A stretch of DNA of 64,000 nt from JAAUUJ01 sp964392245 (GTDB lineage: Bacteria > Cyanobacteriota > Cyanobacteriia > Thermostichales > Thermostichaceae): positions 1 to 64,000 of the forward strand of contig CAYMOX010000004.1 in NCBI GenBank assembly GCA_964392245.1, read 5' to 3'. Shown one piece after another: positions 24,476 to 33,508 of the stretch (the stretch's first letter is position 1; each line of letters begins with the position of its first letter). The notes beneath the pieces were generated by a model that saw nothing but the letters and a program-made list of their open reading frames with translations, made no database searches and had not been told where the DNA came from. A program made the position numbers and the translations under genes.

Positions 24476-26184
24476 TAAAACTCCAGCTGCAGATCCGACA
24501 TCACACTAGCAATGGTTTCCGGATCCCCTTTGCGGTAGTATCCCCCATTTTCCGCGGCAATTCTCTCCAGCACCTGGGGGTTAAACTCCCCTTCGCGCCC
24601 ATATCCCAGGGTAAAAAAGGCAATGCGCTGATCCGTGTTGAATCCGGTGGTTTCCAGAGCCTGACTGAGGGTCTCCAGATCGATCTGGGACTCAGAATCT
24701 TCCCCATCTGTCAGGACTAGGACCGCATTAATGGCATTCTCGCGGCGATTCTGCTGCAGCCACTCCTGAGCATAAAGGACGGCATCATAAAGTCGAGTGC
24801 CCCCTTCCGCTTCTAGATTACTGATGAACCGAATCGCCTCCTGCCGCTCTGGCCGCTCACCAGAGACAATCACAGGGGGCCGGATCTCAGTGTCAAAGTC
24901 AATCAAGGCAATCTCTTCCTTCGGTCCCAGCCGATCCACATAGGTTTGCAGAGTCTGCTGGACTGCGGCTATCTTCCGCCCTTCCATCGATCCGGAGGAA
25001 TCCACCACCACCACCACACGGGAGGGTTTCTTCACCACCTCCTGCCAGGCCTGCAGCATTGCTTCCACCACCTCTGGACTGGGGGTACGGTAGGAATCGT
25101 ACTGAGGCTGAGGGTCCACCCCAAAGGCATCAGAAAACTTGTTAGACAGCGGAATGCCAGGGACTCCAGGCCGCAATCCTTCTTCCTGCGCCAGCATCTG
25201 AATCGGCTCCGTCTGGAAAAAGCGGATCACTTGCTCCGCAGCTTCTTTCTCTTCAGCACTTACCCAGGGACCCCGGGGCAGGATTGCCCGCATGTTGGAT
25301 GAAAAGGTGGCCTGGGGGTAAATCGCTTCATAGGGTTGAGCATTGGCACCCCCTTCACTATTCACCCGGATCACCAGAGATTCGTACACCGAGCCAATCG
25401 AGGCCCAAAAGGGGCCGTTCGTGGCCATGGCCTGGGCAAGAGAACTGGTGGACACCCCATAGCGGGTGACTTTTTGCTGGATCTGAGCCACCTCATCCTG
25501 ATACGCCTGCACATCCTCTAGGGTGAGATCTTCAGGGCGTTTTCCTGAAACGGAGGCAAACTGAGCCACAAGTGTCTGTAACCCGGAGTTAGAGCGGGTG
25601 GGGGCGGTATGCACAAAGTGAATATCGAAGGGGGGACTATTGGGATCGAGATCTTCGTGGGTCGAGGCCGTCACCAGCTCGGCATAGATGTCATCCACCT
25701 GCCGCAATCCTGGAGCCAGCTCAGCGGTTGTCATCAGCACCATCGGACTGTGGGCCAGCAACGGAGAATCCGTGATCGCTGGAATGTAGTCCTGACCAGG
25801 GAAAAGCTGATCCATCTGGTAGATCAACTGGCTCTGGTAAATTTCTCCATCCACCGAAAGCAGGGTGGGAAACTCAGGATCCTCTGCCTGGATCTGACCG
25901 CTTTTCAGCCGTTCTGCCAGAGAGAGCATCGAGGTGACAACATCCCCACTGCCGACAGCTTCACAGGTGATGGAAAAGGGATCCCTATTGCTGAGCTGAG
26001 GTTGGGTTTGATTAAAGCGAGCCGCAGCTTCTGCACAAAAGTCGTCCAGTGCACTGCCAAACAGCAGCTTGACTTCTAACCCACGGGCTTGTGGCGAGGG
26101 ACCGCTCACCTGGCAAGATCCCAGCATCAGTCCCAGTCCGATCAGCCAGAGCCCCTGGTTTGCCTTGACCCAGACCGTATTCAC
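24475..26184 (-). CDS. Lipoprotein with substrate-binding and von Willebrand factor A domains
   Basis: The GTG at 26184 is chosen: an AAGGAGCC ribosome-binding site lies just before it, and the signal LWLIGLGLMLGSC then places the lipobox cysteine near residue 25 (the upstream extension to 26331 has no such logic). Residues ~40-370 are a periplasmic binding fold (TAPTRSNSGLQTLVAQFAS). Residues ~390-565 are a VWA domain with a complete MIDAS: DSSGSMEG, then T in GTRLYDAV and LVLTDGEDS. It should sit on the outer face of the plasma membrane and bind protein partners through a metal. First gene of a three- or four-gene operon. Confidence 0.8.
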   Translation of the reverse strand: MNTVWVKANQGLWLIGLGLMLGSCQVSGPSPQARGLEVKLLFGSALDDFCAEAAARFNQTQPQLSNRDPFSITCEAVGSGDVVTSMLSLAERLKSGQIQAEDPEFPTLLSVDGEIYQSQLIYQMDQLFPGQDYIPAITDSPLLAHSPMVLMTTAELAPGLRQVDDIYAELVTASTHEDLDPNSPPFDIHFVHTAPTRSNSGLQTLVAQFASVSGKRPEDLTLEDVQAYQDEVAQIQQKVTRYGVSTSSLAQAMATNGPFWASIGSVYESLVIRVNSEGGANAQPYEAIYPQATFSSNMRAILPRGPWVSAEEKEAAEQVIRFFQTEPIQMLAQEEGLRPGVPGIPLSNKFSDAFGVDPQPQYDSYRTPSPEVVEAMLQAWQEVVKKPSRVVVVVDSSGSMEGRKIAAVQQTLQTYVDRLGPKEEIALIDFDTEIRPPVIVSGERPERQEAIRFISNLEAEGGTRLYDAVLYAQEWLQQNRRENAINAVLVLTDGEDSESQIDLETLSQALETTGFNTDQRIAFFTLGYGREGEFNPQVLERIAAENGGYYRKGDPETIASVMSDLQLEF

Positions 26185-26385
26185 AGATTCGGCTCCTTTT
26201 TCTTCATGCTGCAGATGGCGCTTTCCTTTACTTCTCTCCAGAGGAACCGTGCCATTTCCAGAGTAGCAAGCCCCAGCCCTGCTGCCCCAGTCCCAGCAAA
26301 TCTCAAAATAGGGTTGCTCATTTTCGACCACAGCTTATAAAATGCAGTGACATTCTGTAGTAGACTTAATACTTACGCAATTCTT

Positions 26386-26475
26386 GGAGAGGTGGCTGAG
26401 CGGTTGAAAGCGGCTTCCTGCTAAGAAGTTAAGGGGGCAAAACCTCCTTCGAGGGTTCGAATCCCTCCCTCTCCG
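26386..26475 (+). tRNA. tRNA-Ser (anticodon GCT)
   Basis: Ninety bases fold as a class II tRNA. GGAGAGG at 26386 pairs with CCTCTCC before discriminator G (26475). The D-arm contains GGCTGAGCGGTTGAAAG. The anticodon loop CTGCTAA within GCTTC...GAAGT gives GCT, reading AGC/AGU serine codons. A long variable arm follows, then GGGTTCGAATCCC. CCA is not encoded. The last 18 bases recur at 2378-2395. Confidence 0.96.
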
Positions 26476-26537
26476 TTCTCCTATTCGCCAGGCTTGATTA
26501 GATCCAGTCGTAGAGAAGATCAGACTAAACTGATCGG

Positions 26538-27104
26538 ATGTACCCCTGCGATCCTCCCAAATTCATGTCCTGTCACTTGTATCGCGTTTCCCCGCTGATC
26601 CGCTACACCCTCCTGGGTCTGTACTGGGCGCTCACCCTTCCCTTACCCTTTTTGCTGGCTCAACAAAGCCGTCAATGGGGGCTGATCATTCTCTTAATCC
26701 TGGGGATGCTGGTGGGTTTCGTGCTGCTGTGGGGAGTTCTGGATCAGCGAGTGCAGGTGGATGCAGAAAAATTAACGGTTTCCTATCCTGGCTGGCTACC
26801 GGAGTTCATCCAGCGGGGATGGGCACTGAAATGGAAGGATGTTTCAGATCTGGTGACGGCCTCCACCAGTCAGGGGGGATTGGTGTACTATCTGGCCACC
26901 GATCAGGGACAGCGCTTCTTGCTCCCGATGCGGGTTGAGAAATTCAGGCATTTGCTGGGTCAGGTTCAGCATTTCACGGGGCTGGAAACCCAAACCGCTT
27001 ATGCCTATGTGCAGCCATGGATGTACCTGATCCTGGCAGGATGTACTGGCATCCTGTTGCTTTGCGATATGGGTGTGCTGGGACTAGCAATAACAGCACC
27101 TTAA
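26538..27104 (+). CDS. Membrane protein with central PH-like domain
   Basis: Up to 188 residues; an internal ATG at 26565 is an alternative start. Two adjacent hydrophobic segments near the N-terminus (YTLLGLYWALTLPLPFLLA and GLIILLILGMLVGFVLLWGV) precede a soluble part (VQVDAEKLTVSYPGWLPEF, KWKDVSDLVTASTSQGG) like the PH-type domains of YdbS/YcxB-like membrane proteins. A third segment lies at the C-terminus. Function unknown. Confidence 0.6.
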   Translation: MYPCDPPKFMSCHLYRVSPLIRYTLLGLYWALTLPLPFLLAQQSRQWGLIILLILGMLVGFVLLWGVLDQRVQVDAEKLTVSYPGWLPEFIQRGWALKWKDVSDLVTASTSQGGLVYYLATDQGQRFLLPMRVEKFRHLLGQVQHFTGLETQTAYAYVQPWMYLILAGCTGILLLCDMGVLGLAITAP

Positions 27105-27180
27105 GAATTGCAGAGAGGGCAAGGCTCCCGGTGAAAATCCCAGAGCTCATCATTGGCAGTGATCACCGGGACCGAAGGGT

Positions 27181-27303
27181 CTATCCCTGGCTACGGCGCA
27201 CCTTATCCCGCTGGCTGACGATGATCAGGGCCACAAAAAGAGCCCCTATCACTACAGCTCCAGCACCCAGACCGATAAAAAAGTTAACTAAAGAAGGTGT
27301 CAT
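27181..27303 (-). CDS. psbX: Photosystem II protein PsbX
   Basis: A 40-residue protein starting MTPSLVNFFIGLGAGAVVI, with one membrane helix and a basic end SQRDKVRR. The MTPSL-x-NF start, single helix and length (39-41 residues) match PsbX, a small subunit of the photosystem II core near cytochrome b559 that affects plastoquinone turnover. It is below usual ORF length thresholds and is easily missed. Confidence 0.88.
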   Translation of the reverse strand: MTPSLVNFFIGLGAGAVVIGALFVALIIVSQRDKVRRSQG

Positions 27304-27385
27304 CGTCTTTGATTAAAAAAACCACTCTCTTATCATAATTCCACCTGGCACAGGCACTGATAAGGATTTCTAACCTGTTACGGGC

Positions 27386-27730
27386 TCAGTATTCCACCTG
27401 AACTTCTTCGAGAGTTTGGGCTGTGCCTGCAAACTCGTTATCCGGTGTCAGGAAGAGCAGACAATGGCATTCTTTGCGTTCTCTCATGGGGACACAGGGG
27501 CAATTCCAGTAGCCTGCTTTCACCTCAGCTTCTTTATCTTCGTAGTACCGACAGGGGCAAAGAGGAGCTCCCAACTCTTCTTTATGCAGGGCCAGTCCCT
27601 CGATCACCGCAGTTGTAATGGAAGGATCCGAGCAGAAGTAGGTGTCTGAGCGCTTCGCGTAGGTCTCCGAGAAGTTTCTCATGACATCAAACGACTTTTG
27701 GGTCGCCTTCTTGTAACCTCGAGTTTCCAT
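27386..27730 (-). CDS. ftrC: Ferredoxin-thioredoxin reductase catalytic subunit
   Basis: The ATG at 27730 gives the normal 114-residue protein (METRGYKKATQKSFDVMRNF). It carries all the diagnostic cysteines: YFCSDPS, LCPCRYY, NCPCVPM and ECHCLLF, which hold the [4Fe-4S] cluster and the redox-active disulfide. With the variable subunit (not in this window) it passes electrons from photosystem I via ferredoxin to thioredoxin, activating light-regulated enzymes. Confidence 0.95.
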   Translation of the reverse strand: METRGYKKATQKSFDVMRNFSETYAKRSDTYFCSDPSITTAVIEGLALHKEELGAPLCPCRYYEDKEAEVKAGYWNCPCVPMRERKECHCLLFLTPDNEFAGTAQTLEEVQVEY

Positions 27731-27961
27731 AACGATCCTTGACTGGAAAGAGCTGAGTTTTTTTCGTTGTACTGCATGCTGCAGATTTAGACAAATTAAG
27801 CACCCAAAGCCAAACGATAACATTAAGAAATATCACAATGATGATGGTTTGCAGGTGTTGATTGAGCGTCTTGTTTCGCAGGTAGCAAGAAGCCGATCAA
27901 GATGAACTCTCCTCAACAACCGGATTGCGGTACAACGGAAGCATGCATCTTGTGACAATCG

Positions 27962-28594
27962 ATGACTGAATTAGAGAGCCAACCGGTACGGATCGGGATT
28001 GGGGGGCCCGTGGGATCGGGCAAAACCGCCCTGGTGGAAAAGCTATGTCTGGCCCTGCGTCAACATCTTTCCATTGCGGTAGTGACCAATGATATCTACA
28101 CCCGCGAAGATGCAGAATTTCTCGTCCGGGCGCAGGCGCTACCCCCCGACCGGATCATTGGGGTGGAAACAGGGGGGTGTCCCCACACAGCCATCCGTGA
28201 AGATGCCTCTCTGAATCTGGATGCCATTGCCCATCTTGAGGCCACCATTCACCCTCTGCACGTGATCCTGGTGGAATCCGGAGGGGATAACCTGGCAGCC
28301 ACATTCAGTCCGGAGCTGGTGGATAGCTGCATCTACGTGATCGATGTAGCCGAAGGGGACAAGATCCCGCGCAAAGGGGGACCTGGGATCACCCGTTCTG
28401 ATTTGCTGGTGATCAATAAGGTGGATCTAGCTCCTTATGTGGGTGCTGATCTGGAGGTGATGGCTCGGGATGCGCAGCGGATGCGGGGCAGTAAGCCATT
28501 TATCTTTACCAATTTGCGCAGTGGTGAGGGAGTGGCTGATGTGCTGGCCTGGTTAGAACGGGATGTCCTGTTTCAGCCCCTAGTATCGGCGTGA
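27962..28594 (+). CDS. ureG: Urease accessory GTPase UreG
   Basis: UreG hydrolyses GTP to drive nickel delivery to urease. P-loop GGPVGSGKTALVEKL is at residues ~13-25, the nickel-binding C-P-H motif is in GGCPHTAIREDASLN, followed by VESGGDNLAATFSPELV and the G4-like NKVDL. The 210-residue length is normal. It overlaps ureD by 4 bases (GTGA). The structural genes ureABC and accessory ureEF are not in the window, so the urease genes are scattered here, as in several cyanobacteria. Confidence 0.95.
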   Translation: MTELESQPVRIGIGGPVGSGKTALVEKLCLALRQHLSIAVVTNDIYTREDAEFLVRAQALPPDRIIGVETGGCPHTAIREDASLNLDAIAHLEATIHPLHVILVESGGDNLAATFSPELVDSCIYVIDVAEGDKIPRKGGPGITRSDLLVINKVDLAPYVGADLEVMARDAQRMRGSKPFIFTNLRSGEGVADVLAWLERDVLFQPLVSA

Positions 28595-29409
28595 GTCGAT
28601 CCATGAATAATTGCGGTCTGGCTCAGTTAACTTGCCGTTTTCAATCCGGACGGACCTGCATCCATCATCAGTACAGTCAGGCTCCCCTGCAATGGTTGGG
28701 GCCTATTGATCCTCACGCCAGGATTCCGGTTTACTACCTTCGCAATCCCAATGGGGGGCTACTGCATGGGGATGATCATCAACTCCAGATCACAATGGAG
28801 GCAGACACCTCGCTAGAGATCCGCACCCAGGGAGCCACCCGCATTCATCCCGGGATCTCAGGTCAAACCATCCAGCTGCAGTTGGCGGAGGGCAGTACCC
28901 TGATCTGGATCGCTCATCCCCTGATCCCGGGTGCAGGAAGTCAATTCACACAGCAGATCGAAGTGCAAATGCATCCCTCGGCGCGGCTGGCCTATGCCGA
29001 CATCTGGACCGCAGGACGACTGGCGATGGGGGAAACCTGGGAATTTCAACGATTGCAGAGCCAGTTTAAGTCAGAGTATCTCCACTCCGCGGATCACCGG
29101 CAGCCCTTGGTTTGGGAGTGCTTTGATCTGAAGTATCCCCACACTGCGATTCAGACGGGAGGAGGTCTAGGATCCTATACCTGTTGGGGAACGTTGTATT
29201 TATTAGGTCATTGGCAAGCCATATCCTGGGAAAACTCGTTGACCCAATGGTCCCTGAATCTCAACAATTCGGGTTGCCGGGCACAGGTCATGAGGCAGGT
29301 CGGCCATCAGTCGGCCCTGATCTGGGAAAGATTTCGAGATCTCCTCAGTCCAGACTTTCTTTCTCTCAATTCCTGCAATTCCCCAATCGAACCATCTAGA
29401 AAAATATAG
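28591..29409 (+). CDS. ureD: Urease accessory protein UreD
   Basis: The 272-residue protein fits UreD/UreH: YYLRNPNGGLLHGDDHQLQI near residues 48-67, TQGATRIHP and a central SEYLHSADHR-type region. UreD scaffolds the apo-urease activation complex and channels nickel. It starts with GTG overlapping the ureG stop, or with ATG at 28603. A GC-rich hairpin CCCTGC/GCAGGG at 29417-29439 follows, without a T-run, and may mark the transcript end. Confidence 0.85.
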   Translation: MSRSMNNCGLAQLTCRFQSGRTCIHHQYSQAPLQWLGPIDPHARIPVYYLRNPNGGLLHGDDHQLQITMEADTSLEIRTQGATRIHPGISGQTIQLQLAEGSTLIWIAHPLIPGAGSQFTQQIEVQMHPSARLAYADIWTAGRLAMGETWEFQRLQSQFKSEYLHSADHRQPLVWECFDLKYPHTAIQTGGGLGSYTCWGTLYLLGHWQAISWENSLTQWSLNLNNSGCRAQVMRQVGHQSALIWERFRDLLSPDFLSLNSCNSPIEPSRKI

Positions 29410-29500
29410 AGTTAAACCCTGCCAGCATAACCAGCAGGGGATCCACACCTACTCTCCCTCTAGTTTCACGGTCTCTGCGATAGCTCTCCCGTCAAGATCT

Positions 29501-29773
29501 TCAAGGAAAGATCAGCGGCATCAATGGGATGTGCGGAGAGACATAGTCATAACTGGTCGATCCGGACGGGTGGCTGGAGGAGTAGGTACGTTCCATCTCA
29601 GCTCGACCCGACAGCATTTGATCAAGAACATGATCATGAGAAGAGAAAAATCTCATCTCTTCTGTGAACAAGACCGACATCAGGACAGTGCTAACAATTA
29701 ATGTCACGCAGAAAATGATCAGAACTCTCAGGGGATGATTTCCTGATGCTGATCCATGGTAAAAGGTATCCAT
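29501..29773 (-). CDS. Small single-pass membrane protein
   Basis: From the ATG at 29773, which has GGGAGGGG five bases upstream, the protein is 90 residues. A hydrophobic segment (VLIIFCVTLIVSTVLMSVLF) is followed by a charged and Ser-rich tail (EMERTYSSSHPSGSTSYDYV). The strong ribosome-binding site supports translation. Not recognised. Confidence 0.5.
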   Translation of the reverse strand: MDTFYHGSASGNHPLRVLIIFCVTLIVSTVLMSVLFTEEMRFFSSHDHVLDQMLSGRAEMERTYSSSHPSGSTSYDYVSPHIPLMPLIFP

Positions 29774-30079
29774 AAAACCCCTCCCAACGTTTGGCGGTGC
29801 AATGCCAGGCAATCCCTACGATTACTCCCTCTTCATTCCTAACATCATTCCCAGAGTAGAAATCGGAATGAATCATAAAAATATACGAGGTTAACGCGGT
29901 ATTGTTTTATTAATTACTCAAGCAGATCGTTTCTGAGCGAAATACGATTTCACAATGACAACACAACTAAGTCTATACAGTAGCTATAAACAGCTCAGCC
30001 CTATCGGAAACCTTTAGATTCTCTTCAGACTGCTGAATGAGTACCCGCAGGCATCATTGAACCCGTATCTTCATAAAAC
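29774..30079. other. AT-rich intergenic region
   Basis: About 300 bases, visibly richer in A and T than the surroundings, with no supported gene on either strand. The right end precedes the stop of the decayed TPM gene; the left end holds the ribosome-binding site of the small membrane protein. Confidence 0.4.
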
Positions 30080-30960
30080 TTACCAGCCGCCACTAGCCCC
30101 ACCACCATCACTGAATCCACCGCCAAACGAGTTTCCTCCGGACCCATCTCCACCGGTTGGAGTAGGTGAAGGTTCCACATAAACAACATATTCTTCTACG
30201 TAATCACAGCAGTAGCATTTCCTGGAAATCCTTTTCTGCTTGTTTCCCTCACTATTTATTTCATCGAGTAGCGTCTCATTCCTTACAATTGTTAACCCTC
30301 CACAGTCAGGACAGGTGTCAAAAGTTTTACTTGTAGTGCTGAGAATATAAGCTCTCAGATGCAGAGGAAAACCCACTTCTCCAGAAAAGTTGGATTCATC
30401 GGCAAAGCATCCTGCCGGACAGGACCAACCTTTCATTTCCATACTGCCTAGTGTGACTGCTGTCTTTTCAGCATCAGAGAGATGGATTTGCCAATCGGTT
30501 ACCGGCACCTCTACCAGCCTTTGCTTGCAGTTCTGACAAGTCAGGGGACGATCTTCCCAGGAATATCGTTCGACAGTGGATCGCTGTCCAGGTTTGACGG
30601 CTATCGGACCGGAGCTGAGGTTTGCAACAGTTAGTAGCAGCGGGGACTGAGAACCAATACCCCTACCCCGAGTAGAATCACAAGAGTTCCGTTCGCAGGA
30701 TGATAAGGAACCTTGAAATCTTGCACAGGGACGATCGGCGGGGTAATCCCCAAGGTGGGCTTTGAGTCTGGATTGGATCGGATAAGCTCAAAAATTACAG
30801 CCTACGTCCCAGACAACACACCCGCATCAAAATCCTGGATTCGAAAACTTGGAATGATCTGGGCCTCAATGATGGAGGTTACCTCCTGATCCGGCAGAAT
30901 CTGCCCCAGTCCAGCCCCTGTTTCAATCTCCACGCGCCGATCCCCAGCATAGATGTCAAC
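30080..30960 (-). pseudogene. Decayed TPM-domain protein gene
   Basis: Pieces in two frames form one protein. From the right: YAGDRRVEIETGAGLGQILP, IIPSFRIQDFDAGVLSGT, then an in-frame TAG (30802-30804), then a membrane segment TLVILLGVGVLVLSP. A frameshift near 30640-30650 leads into LLLTVANLSSG, RPLTCQNCKQRLVEVPVTDW, CPDCGGLTIVRNETL and a Gly-rich end GGGFSDGGGASGGW. This is the order of TPM (Psb32-like) domain proteins with a C-terminal zinc-ribbon and Gly-rich tail. The N-terminus is missing too, so the gene is dead; the last 142 codons remain open. Confidence 0.65.
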
Positions 30961-31062
30961 TGTTCAAATGGTTTGATAGCTTGTCAAGGTAGATCAGGAA
31001 CTCCGGTCCCATCTCGAAAGTGATCCCTAGACTTGGTTCATCATCAATCAAGCAGGTGATAC

Positions 31063-31323
31063 ATGGAGAAGCGCAGCTACATCAATGGCATCGCCGGATT
31101 GGTCGGTGGGGGTTGTCGGGCTGACTCGCATTCGCCCTGGACAAGTGATGCGGATGATGAACATGGTTGGTATTCCATGATCTTAACTCGGTATCGGTTG
31201 AGAGATATGGAAGGTGCGCGAGAAGATCTAGAAAGATTACAGCAGCTTATTCCCAAGTATGTTGATCCTCTGTTTCCTGAGCAGTTAAAATCACTATCCG
31301 ACTTAGTCTTGGGATCGGAATGA
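31063..31323 (+). CDS. Small hypothetical protein, TPR-like C-terminus
   Basis: An 86-residue frame with an AGGTGAT sequence before the ATG. The first third (GGCRADSHSPWTSDADDEH) is low in hydrophobic residues. The last 50 (RYRLRDMEGAREDLERLQQL) resemble a tetratricopeptide helix pair. It may be a genuine small protein or the end of a lost TPR gene. Confidence 0.35.
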   Translation: MEKRSYINGIAGLVGGGCRADSHSPWTSDADDEHGWYSMILTRYRLRDMEGAREDLERLQQLIPKYVDPLFPEQLKSLSDLVLGSE

Positions 31324-31345
31324 TATCAAAATGACTTTTTGCTGA

Positions 31346-31465
31346 ATTAATTTGAGTGTCGGCTCCATCTTCTATGACATTCTTGACAGCATCAAAGAAG
31401 TTGTAGAGACTAATGAGGTTCCCAGTGCAACCCAGCTGGCTTGGATCGATGAGTTATTGCATTAA
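31346..31465 (+). other. Short frame that looks like the end of a protein
   Basis: Between a TGA and the TAA at 31463-31465, one frame reads INLSVGSIFYDILDSIKEVV and ends ATQLAWIDELLH. The amphipathic, non-repetitive composition looks like true coding sequence. No ATG is present (a TTG lies at 31352), so it is either a small gene with a rare start or a C-terminal remnant. It overlaps the start of the kinase gene in another frame. Confidence 0.35.
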
Positions 31466-33341
31466 TCCTACCTGTCGCCAGCCCAAAAATCAGCGAGATA
31501 GCCTGATCTGCCAGAGCTGTGGATCTGAGCTTCTGCTCGACAACCGCTTTCGGGCCCTAAAACGCATTGGGCATGGGGGATTTGGTCGTACATTCTTAGC
31601 TGTGGATGAAGATCAAAAGGCAAAGACTCTTTGTGTAATTAAGCAGTTTTTTCTCAAAGGATTGGATCCTGATCACTCCAATAAATATCGAGAGAAAGCC
31701 TCAGAACTATTTCAGCAGGAAGCTCAACGACTAGAGGAATTAAGTCAGCACACCCAAATCCCAACCTTATTAGCTTATGTTGAACAAAAGGATCAGCAGT
31801 ACCTGGTTCAGGAATATATTGAGGGGATGAATCTGGCGGAAGAGTTAACGATCCAGGGGCCATTTTCAGAAACAAAGATCCAACAGCTTTTACAGAATTT
31901 ACTACCAGTCTTGCATTTTATCCACAGTCACCAGATTATCCATCGCGACATTAAGCCAACCAATATCATTCGACGTCAAGGGCAGCAACAACTGGTGTTA
32001 GTGGATTTTGGGGCTGCTCGTACCCTGACCGATACAGCATTGGATCGTACCGGAACCATTATTGGGACAGCTGAGTACACGGCTCCAGAACAGGTGCGCG
32101 GGAAAGCTGTGTTTGCCAGTGATCTCTATAGCTTAGGCGTCACGTGTTTGCATTTGATGACCTGTATGTCTCCCTTTGATCTGTTTGATGATGGAGATGG
32201 TGTTTGGATCTGGCGAGATTATCTCCCCGAAGGCAAGGTTAATCCAACTTTAGGACTGGTTTTGGATCAATTGATTCAGTCCACCACCCGCAGGCGGTTT
32301 GCTACGGCTTACGAAGCACTGAAAGTCTTGAATCCACTCCAAGCTCGTTTCCTACAGCTTTCAATTGGGGGATCTCCGGATCTGTTTAAGGAATCAACTC
32401 CTCTCCGCCTGCCTGATTTTCCTCAGGCTCTTGCTCCGGTATTGCCTCAATGGATCTGCCGCCATCGTGTTAAGCAGCCCGGTGCAGTAACCGCTCTCGC
32501 ATTCAGTCCCTCTGAGCATTACGCCATCAGTGGGGGACCGGACGGTGTGATCCGGATCTTGGACGTGAAAACCGGTCAATGGGTGCGGGGATTAACCGGA
32601 CATCAAGACAAGATCTCAGCCCTCAGCTTTAGTTCCGGGGGACAGTATGTTGTCAGTACCAGCCATGATCGAGTGGCTACAGTCTGGGACATTGACTCGG
32701 GCCAACCCATCATCGCTTTTGAAGACCATACGCGTGCAATTAACTGCGCCTTGATCCATCCCGATGAAGAGAGAGTGATTACCGGAGCTGCGGATGAACT
32801 GATCAAGGTTTGGGAGCTACAGACGGGGCGTGTCATTCAGAACCTCAAGGGGCATGCGGGTCCGATTCGTTGTCTTACCCTCACTCCCGATACTCAATTG
32901 TTGGCCAGTGGCAGCGAAGATGCGTCGATTCGGCTGTGGGATCTGACCACAGGTCAACTGTGTCGCTATGTTGCCGCGTTTTATCCGATTTTTTCGGTGG
33001 CTATTAGTTCCGATCAGGCGTCCCTGGCTGGAGGAGGATATGATAACTCGGTCAAGGTATGGGAGCTGGCCACAGGTTTATTGGACTGCATTTATACCGA
33101 TCATGCCAACTGGGTGACCAGTGTGGATATCAGTCCGGATGGTCAGATCCTGGTCAGTGGCAGTGACGACTACTCGATTAAATTGCGTCATTTGCCGACT
33201 CGGAAGCTCTTTGCTGTGCTGATGGAGCATACTGGCCGTATTACTCATGTTCAATTCAGCCCCAGCGGTCAGCAGTTGATCTCAGGATGTACTGACGGCT
33301 GGATCAAAGTTTGGGAACAAGCTTTCATTCCTCCTGGTTGA
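31449..33341 (+). CDS. Serine/threonine protein kinase with zinc-ribbon and WD40 repeats
   Basis: The ATG at 31449 gives the usual cyanobacterial start MSYCINPTCRQPKNQRDSL, with a C-x4-C...C-x2-C zinc-ribbon. The Hanks-type kinase domain (~residues 35-300) has GHGGFGRTF, the Lys in CVIKQF, HRDIKPTNI, DFGAARTL and APEQVRG, all intact. The C-terminal ~300 residues form about six or seven WD40 blades, for example GHAGPIRCLTLTPDTQLLAS. Proteins of this type are cytoplasmic signal transducers; the partner bound by the propeller is unknown. Confidence 0.93.
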   Translation: MSYCINPTCRQPKNQRDSLICQSCGSELLLDNRFRALKRIGHGGFGRTFLAVDEDQKAKTLCVIKQFFLKGLDPDHSNKYREKASELFQQEAQRLEELSQHTQIPTLLAYVEQKDQQYLVQEYIEGMNLAEELTIQGPFSETKIQQLLQNLLPVLHFIHSHQIIHRDIKPTNIIRRQGQQQLVLVDFGAARTLTDTALDRTGTIIGTAEYTAPEQVRGKAVFASDLYSLGVTCLHLMTCMSPFDLFDDGDGVWIWRDYLPEGKVNPTLGLVLDQLIQSTTRRRFATAYEALKVLNPLQARFLQLSIGGSPDLFKESTPLRLPDFPQALAPVLPQWICRHRVKQPGAVTALAFSPSEHYAISGGPDGVIRILDVKTGQWVRGLTGHQDKISALSFSSGGQYVVSTSHDRVATVWDIDSGQPIIAFEDHTRAINCALIHPDEERVITGAADELIKVWELQTGRVIQNLKGHAGPIRCLTLTPDTQLLASGSEDASIRLWDLTTGQLCRYVAAFYPIFSVAISSDQASLAGGGYDNSVKVWELATGLLDCIYTDHANWVTSVDISPDGQILVSGSDDYSIKLRHLPTRKLFAVLMEHTGRITHVQFSPSGQQLISGCTDGWIKVWEQAFIPPG

Positions 33342-33483
33342 CCCACATTCAATTTTGCGGGTTCGATCTGCTGCCGCTGAGTTAGGGGATGCTCCTGGAG
33401 GTCGGGAATTGATTGAGAGGGCACTCAAAGAACGTGAGGAGCTTTCAGGTCAATGCTCCCGTCAGGGGTTGAAACATCAATAA
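33342..33483 (+). other. Possible C-terminal gene remnant after the kinase
   Basis: A frame different from the kinase's reads LVDPHSILRVRSAAAELGDA, then GGRELIERALKEREEL, ending at a TAA near 33483. It has no start codon of its own and looks like the tail of another gene. No other feature was seen in this spacer. Confidence 0.25.
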
Positions 33484-33508
33484 CGCGCTTGTTGAGAGTA
33501 ATCTACAT

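Noticed and set aside
2378..26475. A 24-kb genomic island bounded by the two tRNA-Ser 3' ends and carrying the nitrate genes
   Set aside because: Integration into a tRNA 3' end leaves the intact tRNA and the displaced fragment in an order and orientation that this arrangement does not match, and the nitrate genes look like core cyanobacterial genes.
27962..29409. NtcA site upstream of ureG
   Set aside because: No GTAN8TAC was found in 27731-27961; only GTA half-sites without a matching TAC.
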